Part shown: positions 11,405 through 22,751 of the stretch, one piece after another
How positions within the stretch are numbered: position 1 is the stretch's first letter
Layout of the letters: each line of letters begins with the position of its first letter
Source of the DNA: Buddleja alternifolia
Taxonomy: Eukaryota > Streptophyta > Magnoliopsida > Lamiales > Scrophulariaceae
Direction of reading: 5' to 3'
Length of the DNA: 64,000 nucleotides
Assembly (NCBI GenBank): GCA_019426215.1
Contig: CM033394.1
Span: 48,668,423 to 48,732,422 of the forward strand
The notes under the pieces: model-generated
What the model was told of the DNA's origin: nothing
The model's input: the letters and a program-made list of their open reading frames with translations, nothing else
Databases searched by the model: none
Program-made: the position numbers and the translations under genes

Positions 11405-14400
11405 ATGCAGGTACCTAGAGCCAGCACCGATACTTCAGTTTGGTACATTGATAGTGGATCGTCAAGACACATGACTGGTTCCAAAAATCTTCTAGTCAAC
11501 TATCAAGCTACCAACGGTCCTCAAGTTATATTCGGTGATAACTCCAAAGGTAAAACCAAAGGTATAGGTATCATGCATAGGGGGAACATCATGATTAGTG
11601 ATGTATATTACGTTGAGGGTCTTAAGCATAACCTGGTAAGCATTAGTCAATTTTGTGATAAAGGCTTTGAAGTAAAATTCTCAAGCGACTTCTGCTATGT
11701 TAACGACGCTAAGACTAAGTTTACTAAATTAAGAGGAAAAAGAACAAATAATGTATATTTAGTGGATTGATATTCTACTTTTGATAACAACCCCACATGC
11801 TTTGTTGCTAAAAGTCAAAATGAATTGGGTTGGTTATGGCATAGAAAAATGAATCATCTCAACTTTAAGGCAATCTCTCAGTTAATATCGCTAAATCTTG
11901 TCGAGGGATTACCTAAAGGTTCCTTTCAAAAGAATCGCTTATGTGACGCTTGTCAAATGGGTAAACAAGTTAAGTCATCTTTCAAAAAGAAACCATGTCT
12001 ATCTACTTCTAGAGTTCTTGAACTATTGCATTTAGATTTGTTTGGACCTATTCAAATCATGAGTGTTAGTGGCAAAAAGTACTCGCTAGTAATAGTTGAT
12101 GATTTCTCTCGCTATACATGGGTAGAATTTCTAGCGACCAAAGATGAAACTAGTGTCAAGCTCACAGCGCTAATCCGTCAACTGCAAAATTCAAAAGATC
12201 TAACGGTGACAAGAATTAGAAGCGACAGAGGAACTGAATTTTCTAACCAATTTGTTGAGAAGTTTTGTACAGATTTTGGAATACTCCATGAGTATTCTGC
12301 TCCTAGAACACCTCAACAAAATGGAGTTGCTGAGCGATGGAACAGAACGCTTAAAGAAGCCGCTAGGACGATGCTAGCAGAATCTAAGCTGCCTCAAAGG
12401 TTTTGGGCCGAAGCCATCAACACAGCTTGCTACACTCAGAACTGGTGTATGATCAACAAGCAACATGAGAAGACTCCATATGAGTTGTGGAAGGGACGTA
12501 AGCCTAACGTTTCATATTTTCATGTTTTTGGTTCAAAATGTTTCATTCATAACAATGGATCCCACAGCCTAAAGACTTTTGATCCTAAAGCGGATGAGGG
12601 AATCTTTCTAGGCTATGCCAAGAATGGAAAGAGTTTTCGCATCTTAAATAAGATTAAATGGAAGGTTGAAGAATCCATTCATGTTGTGTTTGATGATGCT
12701 AACCAAGAGCCGAGTAAGGTTATTCCTGATGATGTAGGAATTGAAGATCTTGCCCAACAAGCGTCACAAATTAATCTTGAAGATGATAGTGACAATGAGG
12801 ATGATGAGATCTTTGTGCCTTTTCCTAAGGTTACTCGTGAGGTTACAAATAATGATGAAGTCAGAATCGCTAATGATCATGAAGAGAATGATCATCAAGA
12901 GCAAATTGGAACTGTGAATGATGAAGCGACTACGCAAGAGACAAATGAGAATCAAGCAATTGCTAATCAAGAGTCTCTCAACCCATTCCAACCAGACCGA
13001 AAATGGCTTAGAGATCATCCACCAGATCTAGTAATTGGAGATATTGAAGCACCTGTCAGAACTAGGTCCGCTACAATTAATGAGGCCATGTTCGCAAGCT
13101 TTCTATCTCAAATGGAACCAACGAAAGTAGATGAAGCGCTTAGTGATTCAAGTTGGGTAGAAGCGATGCAAGAAGAGCTTAACCAATTTGAGAGAAGCAA
13201 GGTTTGGACGCTAGTACCAAGACCAACTCACCAAGGAGTCATTGGAACTAGATGGGTTTTTAGGAACAAAATGGACGAAGATGGCATTGTTATAAGAAAC
13301 AAAGCTAGATTAGTCGCTCAGGGTTATTGTCAAGAAAAGGGTATTGACTTTGATGAGACTTATGCCCCAGTAGCCCGTCTCGAAGCGATTAGAATGTTCC
13401 TAGCGTTTGCCGCATTCAACAAGTTCACAGTATATCAAATGGACGTGAAGAGTGCATTCTTGAATGGTAAACTCCAAGAAGAAGTCTATGTGGAGCAACC
13501 TCCAGGATTCATCAACAACCATGGCAAAAGTATGGTCTACAAACTGGATAAGGCACTCTATGGCCTTAAACAAGCACCAAGAGCATGGTATGACACTCTC
13601 TCTATCTTCCTTATAGGTAAAGGCTTTTCAAAAGGCAGCGTTGACACAACGTTATTTAAAATTACCCATAATAAAGATATTCTCTTAGTCCAAATCTATG
13701 TTGATGATATTATATTTGGTTCTACTAATAAGCGATTGTGTGAGAAATTTTCGAAAATGATGCAAGAACAATTTGAAATGAGCATGATGGGTGAATTAAC
13801 TTTTTTCTTAGGATTACAAGTTAAACAACTCCCTAATGGAATATTTATAAACCAAGCTAAGTATACTAGAGATATGATAAAGAAATTTGGTATGGAAAAT
13901 GCATCATCTTCAAAAATTCCAATGAGCCAAACGCTTAAGTTAGATAAAGATGAAAGTGGGAAGAAAATTGATATCACTAACTATAGGGGTATTATTGGAT
14001 CACTTCTTTATCTTACCGCTAGTAGACCTGATATTATGTTTTCGGTATGCATGTGTGCACGTTTTCAATCTGACCCTAGAGAATCACACTTAAGTGCTAC
14101 CAAGAAAATCCTTAAGTACCTAAAAGGCACACAAAATGTGGGCTTATGGTATCCACAGGATTCTCCTTTTGAACTAATTGGCTATTCAGACGCAGATTTT
14201 ACAGGATGCAAAATAAATAGAAAAAGTACTAGTGGTACATGTCAATTTCTAGGTGATAGACTAATTTCGTGGCATAGTAAGAAACAACAATCTATAGAGA
14301 CTTCTACCGCTGAGGCAGAATATGTAGCTGCTGGAAGCTGTTGTGCACAAATCCTTTGGATGAGGCAACAACTTATAGATTATGGAACAATCCTAGGTCC

Positions 14401-14644
14401 TACCCCAATCCATTGTGATAACCAAAGCGCTTTAGCTATGACCCAAAATCCTGTCCTTCATTCTAGAACCAAGCACATTGACATTAGATACCATTTCTTG
14501 CGTGACCATGTTCAAAAGAAAGATATCTCCATGCATTTCATTGGAACTGACAAACAACTGGCAGATATCTTCACCAAAGCGCTCAACGAACGACGCTTTC
14601 TCACTCTGAGAAGTGAATTAGGTATGATTGATTTAAACGCTTAA
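11405..14644 (+). pseudogene. pol of Copia element 1 with one internal stop
   Basis: Protease ([10 protein letters not shown]), GAG pre-integrase zinc region ([17 protein letters not shown]), integrase core ([20 protein letters not shown]), Copia reverse transcriptase (YVDDIIFG) and RNase H (DADFTG, TAEAEY, DNQSA) follow in one frame. A Trp codon is changed to TGA at 11768-11770, between protease and integrase. Arg to Trp changes in the integrase ([15 protein letters not shown]) also suggest decay. Otherwise the reading is collinear with the intact 1,079-codon frame of element 2. Confidence 0.88.
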
Positions 14645-15472
14645 ATCATAAAGCATCATATTTAATAGGCATATAATTTAGGGGGAATCCAATTTGTGAT
14701 TATGTCTAAACTATATTCCCAAAAATGAAATGAGTTATCGATATTAGGGGGAACTTTAAAATTGTATTCACTTCATTAAGTAAGCGACTATGATCAAAAT
14801 GACTTTATCAAACCTTATGCATCGATTATTAGCGTTTACTTGTACTCATTACAATCTGATCGCTTATAAAAAGAAAGGTTTAAAAATCCAACAAGCGATT
14901 GATATGTATCAAATTAAAGAATCTTTAGCATTGAAAGAATTCCCACTTCAACGCTAAAGGAACTTTATTTCAAAAAAAATCATGCATAGTTTTCATCGCC
15001 ACAAAGTAGCGTGTGGATGAGTCCAAAATTCTAGATTTGTTAACTACCCACATGTTCCTATCAAATCAAACTGACGGTTATGATTCCTATGTAAACCTAG
15101 GCCGTTCAGTAAAATGCATGAATCTGAGTACGTGTCAATGTACTATCAGGCGCGTGTAACTCACGCTGAATATTTCAAATTTTTTCAAACGTTTTCAAAA
15201 AGTAACTGCGGATCCGAAAAATGTTATAGTATCCTACTTTACCGCACTTTTTGACATCCGAAGTTATGTGTACACGGTTCAGATTTCCTTCTCATTAACT
15301 TCTGTACACGTGTCATTTATCTACCATATGAGGAGTTACTTTTATCTTCTATTTAAACCCCTCAAAACTTTTACATAAAACCTTTATCACTTCCAATCTC
15401 TCTACTGTAAAAGTTATCTCTCTCTAAAAGGCAAAATCTTCCTTCTCTTCTTCAAAGTCTCACCTTTCAGCA
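14645..15472 (+). other. pol-ORF3 spacer of Copia element 1
   Basis: Non-coding. It contains two internal polypurine-like runs (AGGGGGAA at about 14680 and 14736) just after pol and a promoter-like block towards the ORF3 start. The corresponding region of element 2 is 39957-40745. Confidence 0.6.
15130..15357 (+). promoter_or_regulatory. Internal promoter-like block before ORF3 of element 1
   Basis: ABRE-like ACGTGTC at 15130-15136, G-box/ABRE ACACGTGTC at 15306-15314, and TATTTAAA at 15350-15357, which is 116 bases before the ORF3 ATG. A CT-rich leader follows. Element 2 has the same order of motifs. Expression from here is inference. Confidence 0.45.
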
Positions 15473-18400
15473 ATGGCATCCAAAGCTTCAAAATCTTCCA
15501 AAACAGAAACTTCTGCTACCGAAAAACCTTCCCGTACTGAGAAACCAGTGACGGTTAACGCCGGATTTTTGGTTAACTGGGATTATCTTTTTGATAACCA
15601 GAACTTCCCTCTTCGAACGATTCTTCCACTCGTTCAAGAATCTGGTTTGAGAGACATGCTTACTACTACTTACAACTACTTTGAAGAAGAATCTCTTTAC
15701 TTTTTCAATAATGGTGAAATTTCTGAAGACGGCAATTTCATATCCTGCGTCTTCCCTTCTGCTAAGGAGACCTTTGTTCTCACTCCCTCTCTGATTTCTT
15801 CACTATTAAATCTCCCGAATCATGGCAGTGAGGTAGAACATGTGAATCTCGGAGATGCTACCAAAGTATGGGCGTTGATCAAGAAAGACGATGTTAACGC
15901 CGCATATGAGCCAAACTTCAAGAAGAATGATATGAAGGGCGAATACGTCATCTTTGCTGATATTTGTTCAAAGATTATTGAATGCAGAAAAGGAACGTTC
16001 GACAAAATCACCAACATTCAATACAAGATGATGGTAACCATCCTGACCAAGTTAAAAGTTAACTGGTCTCTCTACGTTTTTAATCGCTTCAAGGCAGCGA
16101 TGGCTAAGTCTGTCAATCCCAAGCCTTACGGGATTGTGCTAAGTCGTATTCTTTGCGCTTGCGGATATACACAATCTTTTGGCAAAAAGATTCCAGCGAC
16201 CAAATTTTATGGAAAAAAAATGATAAGCGAGCTTCTTAACCCGCGAAAACCTGGCGGCGCAGCGGTTCCTAAAGACCAGCGTGAGCGACTTGCAGCCGAA
16301 GGAGTTGTTCGCAGTGATGATGAAGATCAAGCGTCTTCTTCATCATCGTCCTCTTCATCAGAAGAAGAAGTGGTGGTCAAGCGACCTAAGAGAAAGATCA
16401 TTCTCAAAGTCACTGAGCCATCCAAGCCTGCAAAGAAACAAAAGCCTGATCTTAAGAAGAAAAAGCCGGACCCCAAAAAGAAACACAAGATCCCTTCTCC
16501 TTCTCCCTCTCCTAAATCTCCATCTCCTCCTCCAGCGTTTGTCTTTCTCGTTCCCGAGGAAGGAGAAGCCGTAGAAGAAGAAGTACCGCTTGCACGAAGG
16601 CGCACTCCTCTTTCTACTCCCGCAGTATCCTCTAGCGCTCCATCAAATCCAGCGCTTAGAGAGTCAACCAGTGCTTCTTTCTCTGACGCTGTTCCCAAAG
16701 TCAGCTCAGATCCTCTAGCCGCTACTCAATCTGAGAAGCTTTCAAATGATCAGGGTGAGTATTTGCTAAGCAAATTTGCCTATCCTTTCCTCGTTAGTCT
16801 CTAAGTTTCTAACGCTAGGATAAAAACTCTTTCAGCACCTTATGCAGCCGATATTCAATATGTTCTCAACACGCTTGAAGAACTAAATATTCCCATTCGT
16901 GCTGATCCGATAACTTCTTTTATCAATTTAGACCCCGAAGAAGAAGTCCAGGAGCCTGAGGAAATTGCTCACGAAACAAATCAAGCGACTGAGAAAGTCG
17001 ATGATATTCCTCAGGGTAAGCGATGTAGTCTTTTGTTTGTAATTTCTACTTAGTAGAAATTTTTGCTTGTTTTTCTCAATCGCTTACATGTATCAGCGCA
17101 AGATGCACCTCAAGATGTACCTATCGCTGATGCCCCTCCCCTCTCGGAGATTCCAGTTGAAATAGACGTGGACATGGCAACTGTTGTGGATATCGCTACA
17201 AAGGCATCACAAGTTCTTCCTGTCGCTGAAACTTCATCAGCAAGTGAAGCAACTTTAAACGCTGAGCGGTCGATAGAAGTGGCCCCTATCCCAACAGAAG
17301 CTATTGCTTTTATTCCTACGCCAACAGGACCTCCTTCTCGTGTCATTGATTTCTTCCCGTGCGGATACTCTTCAGATATTGAATTCTATTATGCCGCCAG
17401 AGAACGTGACACTCAAACGCTTGCCGAGTTGGAAATCCAATTTCAAACAACTCTCCGTCGGCCAGATCTTTCAGACTCCCACAAGTTTGAGATCTTCGAG
17501 CGTTTTGCCGATCTTGGTCTGTACAGTTTAGAGCATCTTCATTTACGCCTTGAGTATATTCGTCGACCAGCGTTCAACCGATCAGAATTTGACGAGAAGC
17601 GATTCAATTTCACCGGTCGCTCAGAAGAATCCTTTTATCCTTTGCGCCAAAACAAGATTGTTTTCAAAAGCCCCCCACATGGGTGATTGGAACAAAGATC
17701 CAGATGAGGCAGATCTCAACAAGATAGGATATTCAGCTCTTCCTTCCATCGTCAACTCTCCTCACAACGCTTTATCTCCTAATCCACTTAAGTTATGGAA
17801 AGGAAAAGGACCTATTGTTGCTGAGCGTCCAAATCCGGTCAACTCGTGGATAGAAGATGAGGCTCGAGAATATCTAGCCAGATTATGGGCTGAGGATTAT
17901 GACAAAGAAACGGAACGCTTTGAGAAATTCCCTGCCGCTAGACTCGATCAAGCTAAAGCGGACAAACTAGGCAAGCGATGGATGATGAACACAGCTAGAT
18001 GGGCTGAAGAATTTGTTCTGCATTTCTATACCCTCGAAGAGCTTATAAGATACCTGTTTCTTTTCAAGTTTAGGATAGAATACAGACGCCGAGGATATGC
18101 AACCTTTTTGCTTCAACAGCGTCAGATCATTGCAGGGAATGTTAGCGCTTTGCCACAATACAGACAACCAATCGAAAGCTACATTCGCCAGCAACTCGCC
18201 TTATACAACTAGGGCGGACGCTACGTATTGCATCCTAGTGCAAACTTTGTTCAAAGAATCTTTCCTGATCTAAACGAAGACGCTTCGTCAAGTAAACAAC
18301 CAATTCTTCCCGGTCAGAGTCCGATTCGTGTTGATGTTTCAACAGAACACGCTGAGTTTGCTGAGTTCCACAGAGACATGAGAGCAGTGTTTGAAAATGC

Positions 18401-19868
18401 TCAAGCGCTGGACAACAGTTTCAATCACTTTTCCGGGTGTTACAACTTCAGATGATATACTCTTCACCCCGTGCTCTTTACTGAATCAAACATTCAAGTA
18501 GCCAAGATAATCTCCCTGATTAAGCCAGTGGACCAAGACGCAGCTCAAGCGCTCATGCCGTTGATTTTGGACTTTTTCCACAGATATACTTCAGGGATTG
18601 CTTTACCGGAAGATGTACAACTTGCACTAAGTACCGAAGAGCGAGAAGACGCTATATTCTTTATACCTCAATCCAGCCTGATCAGTCCCCGGTATGTCAT
18701 GGAAGCTCTTGGCCCCCTTTGGGTCATTAGCATTAGAGAACCTTCTCCTCCCCACATCCAAATCATGGAAGAAGACTCTGCTCCTACTGCGGAAGTCGCT
18801 CACACTCCTGAGGCTTCCTTGCCAGACTCTCCTAGCACCCCAGTAGTCGAGCCCCCAGTAATTGCAGATTCTATCCTGGATCACGCAATTGAAGAAGTGC
18901 ACGCTGAAATTGCCCAAACGCCTGTAGAACCTCTCATCCGAGATAAGAGCAAAGGCAAGGCTGCAGTTTCAAGTTCTTACGGACTTCTCCCGTCCCACGA
19001 GCGTCCTTCTTTGGATTCAGATTCAGACAGTGATTTAGAGGCCCGAGATTTCAGAACAGCAGTACGGAACTCGCTTACCCACATCGAAGGTTCCTGTTCC
19101 AAGATCTTTGAAACTGCTGATAGACATATAAGAATAGTGTCTGATACCCGAAGCCGAGACATTGCCAACGCTTCAAATAAAAGCACCATTGCTATCATGA
19201 ACAGCATGTCCCCGCTTATTGCTGAGCTCTCCTCTGACTTCAATCGACACCTAGCTCAGAGTGCTTCGGCTGATGCTGAAAGACACGCTTCATCCGATGC
19301 CGTCGCTCAGAGTGTCGCCCAGCAAATTGCTCTTCTAGTCGAAGAAGTTAGACTTTTGCGCCAAGATGTCGCTGCTCTAAAGAACTCTCTTGATGATGCC
19401 AAGAAGGGGGAAAATACAGAAAAGCATCAAGCGTCCAAATCGATGTCAAAGACTGATAATAAAAATTGGCGATCAATGATGGAAGAACTAGTAAGCATCA
19501 AGAAGATGTTAACTAAAAAGAGAAAGCCAAGATATTATCTAGGAAGATATCCTCTTCCGGAATTGGACGTTGACTTCTTAGAAGGTATGGGATTTCAACC
19601 TTTTGCCGGACCGCTGAGACGACCTATTAATTGGAGACCGTCAAAAGATCCAAGAAAAGATATCTATCATGATCTGATTCGTGAACTTGGAATTTCTCCA
19701 AGAGAGTGGACGGAAAGGTTGCTAGAACTTAATGAAAGCGCCAGACTTCGTAGGCATGATTACGATGAAGTTCAACATACGACAATGATTGACATTGATC
19801 GTCTACTGATGGACTTAGCGCTAGAAGTTCTCCAAGGCGAAGAAAGAGCAAAGCGACAGAAAAAGTGA
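15473..19868 (+). pseudogene. ORF3 (envelope-position ORF) of Copia element 1, intron-containing, broken
   Basis: A third ORF homologous to the 1,393-residue ORF3 of element 2. Exon 1 is 15473-16754, exon 2 16836-17015, exon 3 starts at 17097. The two 81-bp introns (16755-16835, 17016-17096) have CAGG/GTGAG or CAGG/GTAAG donors and TTTCAG or TATCAG acceptors, both phase 1. Exon 1 contains a conserved N-terminal domain (ICSKIIECRKGTFDK) and a Lys/Pro/Ser-rich tail; the 3' part has heptad-like stretches that could be coiled coil. A frameshift at the C run near 17669-17674 and stops at 18210-18212 and 18453-18455 disable it. I saw no signal peptide or membrane segment, so 'envelope' describes position only. 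Confidence 0.7.
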
Positions 19869-20092
19869 ATGAATCTTTTATTTTTTTGTTGTACTCGCTT
19901 TTCTTTTTTTGTTTTCAGTATAAATCATGTATGCTTATTCTTTCAAAATATGAATGATTTATCGCTGAAACATCTTGTTGAAGCTAATCTAACTTTAGCT
20001 AACCTTACTAACTTTTTGAACGCTAACTTATATTCATTTGGGCTTTTCTCTTTAGTAACTAGAGTTACAAAAGTTAAAGTCTTGACATCATC

Positions 20093-20105
20093 AAAAAGGG
20101 GGAAA
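20093..20105 (+). other. Polypurine tract of Copia element 1
   Basis: AAAAAGGGGGAAA, two bases before the 3' LTR start. It primes plus-strand synthesis in LTR retrotransposons. Confidence 0.85.
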
Positions 20106-20106
20106 T

Positions 20107-20675
20107 TGTTAGGAAATTTCATGTTAGATGTTTTGATGATGACAAGATAAGATTCATTGTTAGACCCAAATAAAATGTAAGTTTATGTTTTCTTTAGATC
20201 GTTGTTTAAGCGTTTGAAAGTTTGTAATTTTGTTTAGGCTTGTAATATTTATATTTGTAGATTTTAGACTAAGTCTTAGTAACTGAATCGCTAGTAGAAT
20301 TCTAGGTGAGTTTATTAGAGAAGAAGTTGAAGACTAGCGTCTGAAGTCAACCAGAGATGAAGATTTGTCCCTTAGCGTCCGTCAAACGCTAAAGGAACCC
20401 AGTTCAGGATATATGGATCAAGCGCTCAATCTGTCTCAATCGATGGATGAAAGATTCACCTGAAATAAATCCTCAAGTCATGAAGGACTTAAATGCAATC
20501 ATTCAACGGACATGTATTTCCAACGGGAAATAAATTCAAATGCATTAAATGCCTGATAAGAGCATTAAATGTGATAAGCTACTGTTACTTGTGGACAAGC
20601 CACCTTTTGACCAGACTGTCAGAAATTTCAGAGTTTTAGCTGCTCCCGTCCAATCGAATTCAGCGAATTTTCAGG
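20107..20675 (+). repeat. Truncated 3' LTR of Copia element 1
   Basis: Matches 7563-8132 and then stops. The remaining ~940 bp, including TATA, R and U5, are absent. The junction continues GGTTTAGGGTTTT, resembling two plant telomere repeats. Confidence 0.85.
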
Positions 20676-20752
20676 GTTTAGGGTTTTGAGCATTGATACC
20701 CATGTATGAAGAATTAAAATTACTCCAATAATCATGTAATATACTTGTTTTT

Positions 20753-20792
<40 letters not shown>

Positions 20793-21300
20793 CTAATCCA
20801 GCATTACGTTAATCCTAATCTCAAATGACTAATTAGCTATAATAATAAAAATTAATCTAATGATCAATGTCGATAATGAAATTTATGAAATAATCAGGTA
20901 GGAATGATACAAACAATTATTTGGCAGGAAAACTCCCTTCATAATATAAAAGTAAGTACAAGTTGTATATCATAAAAAATAATATAAAAATCAGTTGTAT
21001 TTTTGCTCCCGAATAATTCATTTTTATTTGTATTTTACTCGTACAAGTACTAATTTGCCTATTTTTGCTTTTGTTTTTTTTAGCCGATTATTCGACCACA
21101 ACTTTCAATAAATTCATAATATACTCGTACGTATTAAATACCATAATTTTTCCATTCCATATTTAAGTAACTAGGCAAGACACACATATACACCAAGATT
21201 TATTAGTTAGAAAAATAGAAGAAAAAGAAAAGGAGAGAGAAAAATTGGACGCCCATTTTACCGCCGAAAGTTTAAATAAATTGCTCAAACAATCTAAATT
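20676..21300. other. Unassigned DNA between truncated LTR and CACTA right subterminal region
   Basis: AT-rich and without paralogue in the window. It contains an (AT)n run at 20755-20788 and a purine-rich stretch near 21220-21245. It is either CACTA interior or filler brought in when the LTR was truncated. No gene seen. Confidence 0.4.
20755..20788. repeat. (AT)n microsatellite
   Basis: About 17 uninterrupted AT units. Confidence 0.9.
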
Positions 21301-21641
21301 TATTGTAAGGAACTAAAGTTGTTACAAATGAGCTTAGTGTAACAATATTAAAGTTTGTTACGAGAAGATGAACAAGTTATTACGGATTTTCTTAATTGGA
21401 ATCAGTATTTTACTTTGGTAACGATAACTTGCATTTTGTTGTGATATAATTTCTCTGTTACTAAAAATAGATTCTTTTGTGAAAAGATTTTATTATTTTT
21501 AACGAATGAACACATTTGTTATGAAAAAAATGACCTTTAGGTAACAATCAATGTATTTTGTTACGAGAAAACTTGTTCTTGTGACAAATACTGACTTCGT
21601 TACCATATCTTTTGTCATAAGAAATACATTTTCTTGTAGTG

Positions 21642-22751
21642 GTGGTTCGACACTCTCACCACATAAGCAAAGGTTGAGTGTTTGATTCTTTGTAAATGGA
21701 GTTCTACTTGTTGGGAACACTTAACCCTTTGTAGTCCAGTTCGGTGCAAACAGGATTGCTCTGGCTCAATGTGGTTAAAGGATACCTGTTGTTTAGACCA
21801 AAAAAAAAAAAAATCTTTTCAATATACTTAGCTTTCATACCTTGGGAATGTGTCCACTTGTTCATCTTTGCAATTTCTGCATTGTATGCCACCAATTGTC
21901 TTGGAAATTAAGTGGGTGCAATTGTTGCAAACTTCGCACCAAGGTATCGACTAGTTTTCAACTGTCTCGACATTCGCTTTGAAGCAATAGTATGCATTCT
22001 TTAATTGTTTTCAAAGTTATTATTTCATAACGAGAAATGTCTCACAAATTTTAAATTGCAAAAATGAACAACATAATGGTAAATCTAAATAAAAAATATG
22101 GATATGACAAAAATAATTTTATATCGTGGCATAATCTTAATTTAAATAAGTTTATTGTTTAATTTATTCGGCTAACCTCAAGTAATGCACAACTCGATCA
22201 TTGATCAACTGATTTAATGTGACTTCCTTAGATTCCTTGATCTTCTTAGTCATCCATAATTGTTCTATATTATTATCTCCATGTGCACCCATCAAATTTA
22301 CATGTGTTTCATAATTTTTTATATTGGTATTAATTACTATATAAATAGATGATTTTTTTCATTCTTTATTAAATTATTTAAAATATCATATATAGAATGT
22401 TTGAAGAAGAAACAGTATCACCTTGAGCTGAGGTTGTCCGTTGCCGATTGCTTCGATCCAGAATAAGGAGAAGAAGAGGCTAAAAGAATTCTTTCAACCC
22501 CTGAAGGTACTTCAGTCCCGTTAGAGCTAACTGCTAAAGGATTCCTTCAAGAATATTGAGTCGAACCCTTTTAGAGATAGGGAAATCAAGCGGAATAGCC
22601 AAGCCAGTGAAATAGTAGAACTCATTCTCTCCATCGATTGTTGCTAAGAACCTAACAGAACTTTTCAAAATGTGGATGGAGAATCCTGCAATCCATTGTC
22701 CCCATTCAGGACATGGTGAGTTGAGAATTATAGTTGTTGTAGACGTTGATG
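21642..22751. other. Ancestral spacer DNA with possible old exon remnants
   Basis: Collinear with 56058-57163. On the minus strand, stretches near 21895-21830 and 22797-22534 read as short protein-like blocks followed by GT donors (for example MNKWTHSQ then gtatga). They may be upstream pieces of the RPA-like pseudogene, but I cannot assign them. No intact gene. Confidence 0.4.

Larger units (their letters stand above)
7563..20675 (+). mobile_element. Copia LTR retrotransposon element 1 (SIRE/Maximus-like), decayed
   Basis: Order: 5' LTR, initiator-Met tRNA primer site, gag, pol (protease-integrase-RT-RNase H), long third ORF, polypurine tract, truncated 3' LTR. The integrase-before-RT order and the extra ORF after pol place it in the SIRE/Maximus type of Copia. 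Coding regions carry several stops and frameshifts. The two LTR copies differ by roughly 3% over the 569 bp that can be compared, by eye. It is nested in the CACTA element. The 3' LTR is truncated, so no target duplication can be checked. Confidence 0.9.
7262..21641. mobile_element. CACTA-type DNA transposon (non-autonomous), interrupted by Copia element 1
   Basis: The right end reads CTTGTAGTG, the complement of the CACTACAAG terminus of CACTA elements. The left end is the mutated TACTACAAAAAA. The right flank is GTG and the paralogous spacer (56055-56065) has the uninterrupted GTGTGAGTGTGGTTCGG. Subterminal regions (7262-7562 and about 21300-21641) carry many short GTTAC/GTAAC-type repeats in both orientations, as is typical of CACTA ends. 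No transposase is seen. Confidence 0.7.
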
